37,924 bases of DNA from Bacillota bacterium (lineage in GTDB: Bacteria; Bacillota; Clostridia; Oscillospirales; Ruminococcaceae): NCBI GenBank assembly GCA_023431215.1, contig JAEYXR010000084.1, forward strand, positions 1 to 37,924, read 5' to 3'. The notes beneath the pieces were generated by a model. It made no database searches. It was not told the origin of the DNA and saw nothing but the letters and a program-made list of their open reading frames with translations. Below are positions 1 through 8,130 of the stretch, piece by piece. Made by a program: the position numbers and the translations under genes. The stretch's first letter is position 1; every line of letters starts with the position of its first letter.

Positions 1-288
1 GAGGGCAAGGACGGCATCAACAACCTCATGGGTATTTACTCGGTGTTTACCGGAAAAACCCTAGAGCAAATTGCCGATGAATTTGCCGGTAAAGGCTACG
101 GTGACTTTAAGAACGCCGTGGGCGAAGTGGTTGTGGAAGAGCTGCGGCCCATCCGGGAGCGCTTTGAGGCTCTGCAAAAGGATAAGGCATATCTGGAGCA
201 GTGCTATCGTCAAAGCGCCCAAAAGGCCCTTTCTCTCTCTCAGAGAACACTGGATAAGGTTTATAAAAAAGTTGGCTTTATTAAATAA
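1..288 (+). CDS. trpS: Tryptophan--tRNA ligase, C-terminal fragment
   Basis: The frame is open from the first base of the window and ends with a TAA at 286-288, so only the last 95 codons are present. The peptide GKGYGDFKNAVGEVVVEEL followed by a charged helix and the ending LDKVYKKVGFIK match the C-terminal helical region of class I tryptophanyl-tRNA synthetases, which charge tRNA-Trp with tryptophan in the cytoplasm. The HIGH and KMSKS catalytic motifs lie outside the window. An intrinsic terminator follows at once, so this is the last gene of its transcript. The family call rests on the recognisable TrpRS tail and is fairly safe. Confidence 0.88.
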   Translation, partial: EGKDGINNLMGIYSVFTGKTLEQIADEFAGKGYGDFKNAVGEVVVEELRPIRERFEALQKDKAYLEQCYRQSAQKALSLSQRTLDKVYKKVGFIK

Positions 289-299
289 GCGAGCAATAC

Positions 300-335
300 A
301 AAAAGCCCAAAGCTGTTGCTTTGGGCTTTTTGTTT
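300..335 (+). terminator. Intrinsic terminator after trpS (also usable by spmB)
   Basis: A 9-bp perfect stem (304-312 with 319-327) closes a 6-nt loop and is followed by a run of T. A run of A precedes it, so it could also stop the convergent spmA-spmB transcript on the minus strand. Confidence 0.88.
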
Positions 336-357
336 GATTGAAATGTCGTATGTATCC

Positions 358-882
358 TCAACCGCCCAGCAGTAGCCTTACGGTCAAAACGCTGAAAATA
401 AGACCGGTAACGTCCCCGCTAAGCGATGCCACAAGGGTATGGCGCGTCTTTTTTACCTGGGTAGCACCGTAATAAACAGCAATGGTGTAAAAGGTGGTTT
501 CGGTAGAACCCTCCAGCACGCTGGCAACTCTGCCAACAAAGCTGTCGGGGCCATAGGTTTGCAGAATATCCTTAAATAAAACCATAGCTCCGCTGCCCGA
601 TACAGGCCGCAGCAGCGCCAGGGGAATAATCTCTCGGGGAATGCCAATAGATTCTGCCGCCGGGCCAAGGGCATGGGTAAATACATCCAGTGCTCCCGAA
701 GCCTTAAACATACTCACCGCTGTCAATAAACAAACCAGTGCAGGCAGAATAGATACCGAAACTTTTAACCCGTCCTTTGCGCCTTCCATAAAGCAGTCAA
801 ACACATTAACGCCTTTGACCATGCCCCAAAAGAACACACCGCCAATCACCAGTGGCACAATAAAGTCAGTAAAGTTTTGCAC
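358..882 (-). CDS. spmB: Spore maturation protein B
   Basis: A 174-residue polytopic membrane protein of the nucleoside-recognition (Gate) domain family. The segments LLRPVSGSGAMVLFKDIL and GSTETTFYTIAVYYGA are the conserved core of SpmB; the length fits the family. In Bacillus and Clostridium SpmA and SpmB act together in dehydration of the spore core (established knowledge); the transported substrate is not known. The gene overlaps the end of spmA by 17 bases, implying a two-gene operon with coupled translation. A terminator lies 25 bases downstream. No sporulation promoter was resolved by eye. Confidence 0.92.
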   Translation of the reverse strand: MQNFTDFIVPLVIGGVFFWGMVKGVNVFDCFMEGAKDGLKVSVSILPALVCLLTAVSMFKASGALDVFTHALGPAAESIGIPREIIPLALLRPVSGSGAMVLFKDILQTYGPDSFVGRVASVLEGSTETTFYTIAVYYGATQVKKTRHTLVASLSGDVTGLIFSVLTVRLLLGG

Positions 883-1465
883 CCGGCTTCCTCCTTCCCC
901 ACAGTACCTTGGATAAAACTACCGCCACTGTAATGGAGCAAAAAGACGTAATCCATACCGCGGGTAAAATTTCCATGGGGCGCTGGGAGCCTGCCATAAG
1001 CCTTAAAAAGGCATTGGTGGTTGGAATAAGCTGAAGCGATGCAGTATTCAGTACCACAAAGGTAATCATGGAAGGACTTGCCTCAGCAGGATTACGCAGA
1101 TTTTCTTTCTCCAGTTCTTTCATGGCCGCAATGCCAAAGGGCGTTGCAGCATTGCCAAGTCCCAGTAAATTTGCCGCCATATTCATGCAGATTGCCTTCA
1201 TGGCTGCACTTTTGGGATGAATCTCTCTAAACAAAACCTTGGTGATTGGCTGTAAAACACGGCTTAATCCGGCGGTAATGCCGCTTTTATCTGCAATCCT
1301 CATAACGCCGCTCCACAGGCAAAGTGTTCCTGCCAGTGCAATGACCAGTTGAACAGCCTCACCGCAGCCTGTCATTGCCGCTTGGGATACCTGCGCCACC
1401 CGTCCACCTATACACCCCGAAATAACCGAGAGCAAAATCATGCCCCCGATAATGGCACTCATCAA
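866..1465 (-). CDS. spmA: Spore maturation protein A
   Basis: A 199-residue membrane protein with the Gate-domain signature of SpmA, including MNMAANLLGLGNAATPFG and the segment FVVLNTASLQLIPT. It is the partner of spmB, which it overlaps, and both are needed for normal spore core dehydration in Bacillus (family knowledge). Two adjacent start codons exist: TTG at 1465 and ATG at 1462. A purine-rich GGGGGAGAG ribosome site precedes both, with more usual spacing to the TTG, so the exact start is uncertain by one codon. The hairpin repeat array at 1526-1838 lies just upstream. Confidence 0.92.
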   Translation of the reverse strand: MMSAIIGGMILLSVISGCIGGRVAQVSQAAMTGCGEAVQLVIALAGTLCLWSGVMRIADKSGITAGLSRVLQPITKVLFREIHPKSAAMKAICMNMAANLLGLGNAATPFGIAAMKELEKENLRNPAEASPSMITFVVLNTASLQLIPTTNAFLRLMAGSQRPMEILPAVWITSFCSITVAVVLSKVLWGRRKPGAKLY

Positions 1466-1525
1466 AGGCTTTCTCTCCCCCTTCTACTCTTATTTTGCTA
1501 GTTTACATACTGCTGTGGCTACTTA

Positions 1526-1838
1526 CTGCCCCTGGCAGCGGCCGTTTATGCGCGCGTTCAAAGGACACATGCACAATGATTAAAACTGTTGTATACAGCT
1601 TTATTCAAACAGTCTGCTGTTTGAATAATTGGCCATGCTGCCTCTTGGCAGCGGCCGTTTACGTGCATATCCAAAGGACACATGCGCAATGAATAAAACT
1701 GTTGTAGACAGTTTTATTCAAACAGTCTGCTGTTTGAATAATTGGCCATGCTGCCTCTTAGCAGCGGCCGTCTACGCGCGTGTCCTAAGGACACATGCGC
1801 TATTATTAAAACTGTTGTAGACAGTTTTAATAATATTC
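1526..1838. repeat. 112/113-bp tandem repeat, about 2.7 copies, packed with hairpins
   Basis: Three head-to-tail copies start at 1526, 1638 and 1751; the third is partial. Each carries a CTGCC/GGCAG-type hairpin, a long dyad around AAAACTGT...ACAGTTTT and, in the first two copies, a dyad ATTCAAACAG...CTGTTTGAAT. In copy 2 the dyad arms are 1691-1702 and 1708-1719; in copy 3 the outer bases of both arms change together and still pair. The CTGTTTGAAT dyad overlaps the preceding one by four bases, so the two folds exclude each other. Short reading frames through the array are not supported as genes. It fills the divergent region between spmA and abrB; function is unknown. Confidence 0.85.
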
Positions 1839-1871
1839 ACAAAATCTTTGCTTATTCCTTAAACACTCGTA

Positions 1872-1900
1872 TTGTTTTCTATCCATAATTAGGATATACT
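1872..1900 (+). promoter_or_regulatory. SigA-type promoter of abrB
   Basis: TTGTTT at 1872-1877, a 17-bp spacer and TATACT at 1895-1900. It lies 54 bases before the abrB start codon, in the right orientation. Confidence 0.7.
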
Positions 1901-1954
1901 TGGCTAAGCAAATTTACAAATGCTGTAACCTTATGGAAAAAAGGGGGAATTGAA

Positions 1955-2197
1955 ATGAAATCGACAGGAATTGTACGTAAGGTTGATAATTTGGGCAGAA
2001 TTGTGTTACCGGTAGAACTGCGTCGTACGCTGGATATTTCCATCAAAAGTGACTTGGAAATTTTCGTTGACGGAGATCAGGTAATTTTAAAAAAATACAT
2101 ACCCAACTGTGTCTTTTGCGGCAACCGCGAAGAACTTACCGAGTATACGGGCAAAATGGTATGTGCCCACTGTATTAAAAAACTGTCTGCCAAATAA
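1955..2197 (+). CDS. abrB: AbrB-family transition-state regulator with C-terminal zinc ribbon
   Basis: An 80-residue DNA-binding protein. Residues 1-50 are the AbrB/SpoVT swapped-hairpin domain, with the signature GIVRKVDNLGRIVLPVELRR. The C-terminal part has CxxC...CxxC (CVFCG and CAHC), a likely zinc ribbon, as seen in clostridial AbrB proteins. AbrB proteins repress stationary-phase and sporulation genes during growth in Bacillus and affect sporulation in clostridia (family knowledge); targets here cannot be read. The start has an AAGGGGGAA ribosome site eight bases upstream. The gene is monocistronic, with its own promoter and terminator. Confidence 0.92.
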   Translation: MKSTGIVRKVDNLGRIVLPVELRRTLDISIKSDLEIFVDGDQVILKKYIPNCVFCGNREELTEYTGKMVCAHCIKKLSAK

Positions 2198-2280
2198 CAA
2201 CAGATAGTTTCTCCAAGGGCAAGGTCTTTGCAATATGGTTTGCAAAGATTGAATTTTCTTTTTTTGCAATTGATTATATA

Positions 2281-2314
2281 AAAAAGCCAGATGCTAAAAG
2301 CATCTGGCTTTTTT
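2281..2314. terminator. Bidirectional terminator between abrB and the surface-protein gene
   Basis: An 11-bp perfect stem (2285-2295 with 2299-2309) and a 3-nt loop, with A-tract before and T-tract after, so it can stop both converging transcripts. Confidence 0.92.
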
Positions 2315-2337
2315 ATATATACATCTTTTTGTGCTAA

Positions 2338-3579
2338 TTAATCATCCCAGCTGTCATATCCACGTTTTTTCTTGTTACCTGCAAACAGGAAAATTCCAAG
2401 AGCAATGACTACAACGGCTAATACACCGATAATAACGGGAATGACAGGAAATCCGCCATCCTCTTTATCAGAGTCTGTAGGAGCCACCACAGGCGCAGAG
2501 GAGGACTCGGAAGATTCAGGTGCCTCTGCCTCGGAGCTTTCGGATACCGGCTCACTGGATTCAGGCAGAGAGCTGGAAGATTCTGCCACACTACTGCTGG
2601 AAGCAGGTACGCTGGAGGAAGAAGCCGGTGCGCTGGAGGAAGCAGGAGGAGGTGCTACGGAAGAAGAGGAAGGAGCCACCGAGCTGGAAGCAGGTACGCT
2701 GGAAGAGCTGCTGACAGCACCACCGGCAGAAAGTGCTTTGTTGCTGATGACATAGCTGCCCAGTGTCTTGGTCTTAATTTCGTAAGCACCGGTATCGCTG
2801 TTGTACTTTCCACTCAGCTTATACAGGCTGCCGTCTGCTTTTCTGCCGTAAATGTACTCGTCAGAATCCATCATAATCCCTAAGGTGCCGGTAGCGTCAA
2901 AGGTGGGTGCAGCACTCCAGGTGATAAAGCGAATATCAGCATCGCTGTATTTTTTCATCAGATTTAAATCGGGGGTATTGTTATGACCCAAATACAGTGT
3001 GGACTGGTCTACCACCAGTACATTAAAGTATGCTATGCTTCTGTAACTGCTGTCTACAAAGTCGGCACGCAAAGTACCATAGCTGTCTCCATCCTCGGTC
3101 TTAAACTTGACCTTGTTGCTCTGGTAGCTGTCGGGCAGCTCAAAGCTTTCGTGCCCCACATACTCCATATTGGCAGTGCCGCCTCCGCCAAGCACCAGCA
3201 TTCCCTCTTCAATTTCAGCTGTATAGCGCTTGCCATTGTCTCTATCTCGAACAGTTACGCTGCCGATAATATCCTTGGCGCTGGAAACCTTAATGCCGCT
3301 TTTGATTACCAGTTTAACCTCAGAATTATTATTGTCAATGTATACACGTTCAACATATTCACCGTTTTTGGACGGTTTAATGCTTACAGTATAGTACTCG
3401 GTATCCAGCTGGCTTTCATCCAGCTCACCGCCGTCCTTATCATAAAAGCCCGATACTGTTACTGTGCTGCCGGGATATACATTGGTCTCACTGACCCAGC
3501 TGCCTGAACTGGCTGCTGCCCATACCGCTGTTGTGCAAAGCATTGCTATACTTAACATAAGTGCCAAGCATCTCTTCAT
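2338..3579 (-). CDS. Secreted surface protein with Ser-rich stalk and C-terminal membrane anchor
   Basis: A 413-residue protein of unknown function. Residues 1-24 form a signal peptide ending in WAAAS. Residues 25-285 look beta-rich. Residues 195-283 hold a module shared with the protein at 8204-9151, including YLGHN, APTFDATGT and KTLGSYVISNKAL. Residues about 285-370 are a low-complexity Ser/Pro/Ala/Glu stalk that probably spans the cell wall. One membrane helix (about 380-402) and a KKKRGYDSWDD tail anchor the C-terminus, giving an N-out orientation. No LPxTG-type motif was seen. No catalytic motif was recognised; a structural or adhesive envelope role is an inference. Confidence 0.82.
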   Translation of the reverse strand: MKRCLALMLSIAMLCTTAVWAAASSGSWVSETNVYPGSTVTVSGFYDKDGGELDESQLDTEYYTVSIKPSKNGEYVERVYIDNNNSEVKLVIKSGIKVSSAKDIIGSVTVRDRDNGKRYTAEIEEGMLVLGGGGTANMEYVGHESFELPDSYQSNKVKFKTEDGDSYGTLRADFVDSSYRSIAYFNVLVVDQSTLYLGHNNTPDLNLMKKYSDADIRFITWSAAPTFDATGTLGIMMDSDEYIYGRKADGSLYKLSGKYNSDTGAYEIKTKTLGSYVISNKALSAGGAVSSSSSVPASSSVAPSSSSVAPPPASSSAPASSSSVPASSSSVAESSSSLPESSEPVSESSEAEAPESSESSSAPVVAPTDSDKEDGGFPVIPVIIGVLAVVVIALGIFLFAGNKKKRGYDSWDD

Positions 3580-3935
3580 TCCTGTTACCTCCGTTGTTGT
3601 GACAAAGCAAATGGAGCTTGTATTCTCCCTTACTTATACCCTATTATTATGCACGTCTAAGTCAAAGTTGTACAAAGTCTGACAACTGCATTCATTATTT
3701 CTATACTACAGTTAAATGTGCAAAAAGTCAATAATACCACCCTTGAATCACTGCATTAGTTTCTGTTAAATAGCAGCTGCTTTATAAAGTACAGCAACAT
3801 AAAAAGGCTTTGCTTTTAGTAATAAAAACAAAATTTGTTGCCATTGGTAATCTATAAACAAACCGAGAACCCTTTACATATCATAGGGGTAGGGAAATCA
3901 AAGTTGATACCGCAGGAACAGAAAGGAGTTTTCCC
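3580..3935. other. Divergent intergenic region, surface protein / sleC
   Basis: 356 AT-rich bases without a supported gene. They must hold the promoters of both flanking genes. On the minus strand TTGTAC-18-CATAAT near 3650-3680 is a weak candidate. For sleC a sporulation-sigma promoter is expected, but no convincing -35/-10 pair was found. GAAAGGAG at 3921-3928 is the sleC ribosome site. Confidence 0.5.
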
Positions 3936-5711
3936 ATGGAGTGTAAAGGAACCATGATCTTTCAGATCTACACTGCCCGTGAAGCACGCCCAATCGCCAA
4001 TGCACGCGTTACTGTTACAGACCCGTCTGACGGTTCTGTTCGAACATTTACAACCAACAGCTCCGGCAGAACCCCTCAGCTTTGCGTCACAGCACCCGAC
4101 CCCAGCCTTAGCCTGAACCCGGAAAATACAGAAATGCCCTTTAAGCGTTACAATGCAACCATTGAGGCCCCCTCATTTATCCCTGTTACCATCAATGGCA
4201 TAGAGGCATTTGCCGGACGTGAAGTGTTGCAGGAGTTTGAGCTGGAGCCAATGCCCAAAACCGCAAAAGACCCTGAGACCATTAATCTGCCGCCTAATCA
4301 ACTATATCAAAAACCTCAGGATCAGCTTGATGAGCCCAATGACCCCCTGGCACGTCCCCCTGTTAACACAGGCGCTGCAGCAAATTACAGAACCGCGCGC
4401 ACTGTATACATTCCCCAGTATATTACGGTACATTTGGGCAGCCCGCATAATGCGTCCGCCCGCAATGTCACCGTCAGCTTTCCAAACTATATCAAAAATG
4501 TTGCCAGCAGCGAAATTTATCCCACCTGGCCGGATGCCTCCTTAAAAGCCAATATTCTGGCGCAAATTTCCTTTGCCCTTAACCGCATTTATACCGAGTG
4601 GTACCGAAGTCGTGGCTTTGACTTTGATATTACCAACAACACCGCTTACGATCAGTTTTATGTTTACGGGCGCAACATATTTGGCAACATAAGCCAAATA
4701 GTAGATGATATTTTTAATGAGTATGTCCGCAAGCAGGGGGCCATTAACCCTTATTTTACTGAATATTGCAACGGCACCACCGTTACCTGTGCCGGTATGT
4801 CTCAGTGGGGCACTGTTTCTTTGGCAGAAAAAGGCTTTACCCCCTTGGCCATTTTAAAATACTATTATGGAAACGATGTTGAAATTACATCTACCAATGA
4901 TATTCGTCCCATTGAGAGCAGTTACCCCGGAACACCCCCTAGAATCGGTACCGTCAGCCCGGATGTTCGCACCATTGAAAACCGTCTAAACCGCATCCGC
5001 CGCAACTACCCCGCTATTCCCATTATTTCCAATGTAGATAACACCTTTACCGCAGAAACAGAAGCTGCCGTGCAAGCTTTTCAACGTATTTTCAATCTTA
5101 CCTCCGACGGCATTATTGGACCGGGAACCTGGAATAAAATCAACTATATTTATGTGGCTGTTACCCGCCTGGCTGAGCTAAACGGAGAGCAGGAGCAGCT
5201 CCTTCCGCAGCCCACCGCTATCTTTAAGGTTGGCAGCACCGGGCCTTACGTACAACTTGCACAGTACTTTTTGCGTGTTATTGCAAACTACTATCTTGAA
5301 GTGCGCCCCATTGCCATTGACGGTATATTTGGGCCGGAAACCAAGTCTGCAACCATTGACTTTCAAAAACGATTTGGGCTTGACGCCGATGGCATTATAG
5401 GACCTAAAACCTGGCAGAAGCTGTATGATGTATTTTTGGGCATTGCCAACAGCACCGGTCTGGGCGTTGCATACCCCGGTTTTCTCCTTAAAGAAGGCTC
5501 CAGAGGTGACAACGTGTGGCTGATGCAGGATTATCTGCGTACCATCGCTAACAATTATCCCATCCCCACTTTGGTGGCAGACGGCATATTTGGGCCAAAA
5601 ACCACAGAAAGTGTAAAAGCTTTTCAAACTCTCTTTGGTTTGGTGCCTGACGGCATCATTGGCCAAAAAACCTGGGAGCGTATTGTAGCTGTAAGATTGC
5701 TTATTGCCTAG
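3936..5711 (+). CDS. sleC: SleC-like spore cortex-lytic enzyme with three peptidoglycan-binding domains
   Basis: A 591-residue SleC relative. Residues 1-105 are a carboxypeptidase-regulatory/Ig-like pre-pro region (ARPIANARVTVTDP). Residues about 180-310 are a SpoIID-type lytic transglycosylase domain; SSEIYPTWPDASLKAN carries the conserved Glu (E193), followed by ALNRIYTEWYRSRGF and GMSQWG. Three PG_binding_1 repeats follow (about 325-410, 418-505, 513-590), each with a DGIxG motif. SleC degrades modified cortex peptidoglycan during clostridial spore germination after activation by Csp proteases (family knowledge); no csp gene is in the window. There is no classical signal peptide. As I remember the family, SleC usually has one PG-binding repeat, so three is unusual. 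Ribosome site GAAAGGAG precedes the ATG. Confidence 0.87.
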   Translation: MECKGTMIFQIYTAREARPIANARVTVTDPSDGSVRTFTTNSSGRTPQLCVTAPDPSLSLNPENTEMPFKRYNATIEAPSFIPVTINGIEAFAGREVLQEFELEPMPKTAKDPETINLPPNQLYQKPQDQLDEPNDPLARPPVNTGAAANYRTARTVYIPQYITVHLGSPHNASARNVTVSFPNYIKNVASSEIYPTWPDASLKANILAQISFALNRIYTEWYRSRGFDFDITNNTAYDQFYVYGRNIFGNISQIVDDIFNEYVRKQGAINPYFTEYCNGTTVTCAGMSQWGTVSLAEKGFTPLAILKYYYGNDVEITSTNDIRPIESSYPGTPPRIGTVSPDVRTIENRLNRIRRNYPAIPIISNVDNTFTAETEAAVQAFQRIFNLTSDGIIGPGTWNKINYIYVAVTRLAELNGEQEQLLPQPTAIFKVGSTGPYVQLAQYFLRVIANYYLEVRPIAIDGIFGPETKSATIDFQKRFGLDADGIIGPKTWQKLYDVFLGIANSTGLGVAYPGFLLKEGSRGDNVWLMQDYLRTIANNYPIPTLVADGIFGPKTTESVKAFQTLFGLVPDGIIGQKTWERIVAVRLLIA

Positions 5712-5720
5712 TGACAAAAC

Positions 5721-5760
5721 AAAAGACCCTCAAGCTCTTAAATGAGTTGAGGGTCTTAGC
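5721..5760. terminator. Bidirectional terminator between sleC and the PTS gene
   Basis: An 11-bp stem (5723-5733 with 5747-5757), extended inside by a CTC/GAG pairing next to a one-base bulge. The minus strand has the better T-run (TTTTGTTTT), so it mainly serves the PTS IIC transcript. Confidence 0.8.
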
Positions 5761-5850
5761 TTTGTGGGTTTAGGAGCAGCAACACAATGCCATACGGCCC
5801 TTTGTGTATTCTTTAACTGCCCTAAGCATGTTGCTGTCACGTTTTATCGG

Positions 5851-7368
5851 TTATTTGTCCTTTTCCAAAGTATCCCCGTGTTCCTCTGGGGGCAGGGCCT
5901 GCACAGGCTTTTTATGATCTTCAAGACGCTCCAGGTTCATATCCGGCACAGGGGGCAATACTTCCGGCTCAGTCTCAACTGCTTCTATGTGAGAGGCACG
6001 AATGGTTTTTGTTTGGCGTACATAAAGCTTGACGCCGCCGGTAATTTGGTTATGATTCCACACCAGCAACGCTACAGCGGCCACAATCAGCAAAGCAGCA
6101 CCCGCTATACCATATAAGTTGGCATTCACCACCGCCCATGTAATGGGGCTGGCGCTGGCACACAGATTACTTACAATACCTGCCTGAGCATAATCACCAA
6201 CGTTGCTCACCAGCACAGTTTTGGTAAACAGCTCTGCCATGGCAGTACCGGCATAAAACATAGCAATCAGTGAAACAACCCCGCCTACCAAGGAACGAAT
6301 CAAATCTCCCCGAGCTATTGCAACACAAAAAATAACAACATACGGCAGCATTACAATATCCGGCCCGGGCATCAAACCGTTGCCAGGCAAAATGCTTGCC
6401 AGGTAAATAGAAAGGGGGGCTAATATCATAGATACCAGCAGTACAGTGGGGTTGCCAAGAGCAAGAGTTCCGCTCATACCCAAATACAGCTTACCCTGTA
6501 TATGCAGCTTTTTTTCTGCAAATGCCTGAATACGGTGGGTAACCGGGGCCAGTCCTTCTTTGAGCACTTCAATTACCTTAGGCAAAAGTACCACCACTGC
6601 AGCCATTATAATGGCAAGCTGAGCAGTGCTATAAACACTCTTACCGCTTATTATGCCAAGTAATATACCAATAACCAAAGCAATGGGTGCCGGGCTTGCG
6701 GCATACCCTGCAATTTTTCTTAAGTTTTTAAGGGAGATAACAATATTTTTATAACCGGGTATCAGATCCAGAAGCTTGTTTACCAAAAAAGCAATGGGTG
6801 CAAAAGCAACAGCAAAGCCATGGGGCAGAGAGATTCCTTCCAGCCCTAAATACTTTTCGGTATGCACCGCCGTATTGTCCGCAATCACCAAAATAACTGC
6901 CATGGTTACAACTGCCGCAATGATGCCAAAGGTCATATTGCCTGTTAAATTGTCCACCATTGCACCTACAAAAGATGCCTGCCAAAAATTCCATATATCC
7001 AAGTTGATGGTTCTGGTGGTTTTGGTCAAAAGCATAATAATATTCAGTAGCACACACATGGGAATAATGTAGACACCAATACGCGACAGGTTACTAATTG
7101 CCACAGAAACCTGCCAGCCAACATCTGTAATAGCCGATGTATATTCATTTCTTTCTATAATCAGCTGCCCAATGCCGGACAGATTGCTGCCCAGCAGGTT
7201 GGCAATAAGAGTAAGCCCTATGAGAGAAACACCAACAGAGATGCCCGCTTTTACAGCTTTGTCAGGTTTTAGCCTTAGTACCAAGGCAATCAATATAATA
7301 ATAACAGGAATCAGCACTGTAGCCCCAAATTTATACAATATGTCAAAAAAATCTACAACGATTTTCAC
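5851..7368 (-). CDS. PTS sugar transporter subunit IIC, galactitol (GAT) family
   Basis: A 505-residue polytopic membrane protein of the EIIC-GAT family (PF03611 type), which carries galactitol or another polyol/pentose while IIB and IIA phosphorylate it. Recognisable parts are the N-terminal segment FFDILYKFGATVLIPVIII, the loop DNTAVHTEKYLGLEGISLPHG and GLMPGPDIVMLPY. The last ~65 residues form a hydrophilic acidic tail not expected of the family. The start is GTG at 7366-7368, chosen because AGGAGGT lies eight bases upstream. No IIA, IIB or polyol dehydrogenase gene is near, so the substrate cannot be inferred and the missing subunits must be encoded elsewhere if it works as a PTS. Confidence 0.88.
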   Translation of the reverse strand: MKIVVDFFDILYKFGATVLIPVIIILIALVLRLKPDKAVKAGISVGVSLIGLTLIANLLGSNLSGIGQLIIERNEYTSAITDVGWQVSVAISNLSRIGVYIIPMCVLLNIIMLLTKTTRTINLDIWNFWQASFVGAMVDNLTGNMTFGIIAAVVTMAVILVIADNTAVHTEKYLGLEGISLPHGFAVAFAPIAFLVNKLLDLIPGYKNIVISLKNLRKIAGYAASPAPIALVIGILLGIISGKSVYSTAQLAIIMAAVVVLLPKVIEVLKEGLAPVTHRIQAFAEKKLHIQGKLYLGMSGTLALGNPTVLLVSMILAPLSIYLASILPGNGLMPGPDIVMLPYVVIFCVAIARGDLIRSLVGGVVSLIAMFYAGTAMAELFTKTVLVSNVGDYAQAGIVSNLCASASPITWAVVNANLYGIAGAALLIVAAVALLVWNHNQITGGVKLYVRQTKTIRASHIEAVETEPEVLPPVPDMNLERLEDHKKPVQALPPEEHGDTLEKDK

Positions 7369-7811
7369 ACAGAGTTACCTCCTAAATTTTAAACAAGATG
7401 TTTTGGCTTTCCTTCCTTTCATTTCCATTGCCATATTTACAAAAATAAAGTATATCACCACAATGTGACCAACTTGTGAACAAAGGGTATTCCTGCACAT
7501 CTGTATAAAGCGATTGTATCTTTATAAAAAAACACCTATAGCATTGGTGCCATTTTCCATAGTTAGCCGCGTATATCTTCCGTTGGATACGGACATAAAA
7601 CTGACTGCACCATAAGCCAATATGCAAACCGCTGTAGGGGTATTATGGTATGAACAAAAAGAATCAAAATATTATTGCACACTTCCCCCTCTTGACAGAT
7701 GGGTCAAACAACCGTGGAACAGCTGCATAGACAATAATAAAACTACTATGCGGTTATTATATCTTATTATTTCCAATCTTTCAACTTTAAAGCAATAAAA
7801 GGCTTTTTTTC
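7369..7811. other. Intergenic region upstream of the PTS IIC gene
   Basis: About 440 AT-rich bases without a supported gene. They must contain the promoter of the minus-strand PTS gene, but no canonical pair was found. Two short dyads were noticed: CACAA...TTGTG around 7470-7488 and TTGAC-AGATGG-GTCAA around 7694-7709. Neither is strong enough to call an operator. Confidence 0.4.
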
Positions 7812-7840
7812 TTGACTTTTTGACATGGGTGTTGTATCAT
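7812..7840 (+). promoter_or_regulatory. Promoter of tRNA-Leu
   Basis: TTGACT at 7812-7817, a 17-bp spacer and TATCAT at 7835-7840, ending 15 bases before the mature tRNA 5' end. Confidence 0.8.
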
Positions 7841-7855
7841 AAATTGGTCAAATAT

Positions 7856-7942
7856 GCCGCTGTGGCGGAACAGGCAGACGCAAGGGACTTAAAATCCCTC
7901 GGTGGCAACACCGTACCGGTTCGATCCCGGTCAGCGGCACCA
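7856..7942 (+). tRNA. tRNA-Leu (anticodon UAA)
   Basis: The acceptor stem GCCGCTG (7856-7862) pairs with CAGCGGC (7932-7938), followed by discriminator A and an encoded CCA. The anticodon stem AGGGA/TCCCT encloses the loop CTTAAAA, giving anticodon TAA at 7890-7892. A long variable arm (CGGTGGCAACACCG) marks a class II tRNA, as expected for leucine. TTCGATC forms the T loop. It stands alone with its own promoter and terminator. Confidence 0.97.
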
Positions 7943-7943
7943 A

Positions 7944-7978
7944 AAGGCTCCAACCCCAAAAGGGTTGGGGCCTTTTTG
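7944..7978 (+). terminator. Terminator of tRNA-Leu
   Basis: An 11-bp stem, GGCTCCAACCC (7946-7956) with GGGTTGGGGCC (7962-7972), followed by TTTTT. Confidence 0.92.
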
Positions 7979-8074
7979 AGTTGATAAGACATCACCCCCC
8001 TATTTCTAAGATATTAAAAGAGTTATAGGTAGCTTATAACCCAAGGATACGTACCCTAAGTAATATATCTTCAA

Positions 8075-8114
8075 AAAACAACAGTCGGCTCCAAATGGAG
8101 CCGACTGTTGTTTT
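8075..8114. terminator. Long perfect hairpin, distal terminator of the 8204-9151 gene
   Basis: A 19-bp perfect inverted repeat (8075-8093 with 8096-8114) around a two-base centre. The minus strand carries a T-run directly after it. It sits behind a second terminator (8131-8159), making a tandem pair. Confidence 0.82.
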
Positions 8115-8130
8115 CTCAAATGCACATAAA

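Noticed and set aside
1495..1820. Two short reading frames of 63-65 codons through the tandem repeat
   Set aside because: They encode the same repeated Cys/Trp-rich peptide only because the DNA is repeated; no ribosome site and the hairpins explain the conservation.
1526..1838. CRISPR-like repeated array
   Set aside because: The units are 112-113 bp and nearly identical throughout, with no short repeat/unique spacer alternation and no cas gene nearby.
7461..7490. CACAA...TTGTG dyad upstream of the PTS gene as a catabolite operator
   Set aside because: It does not match the cre consensus and the arms are only five bases, so chance is likely.
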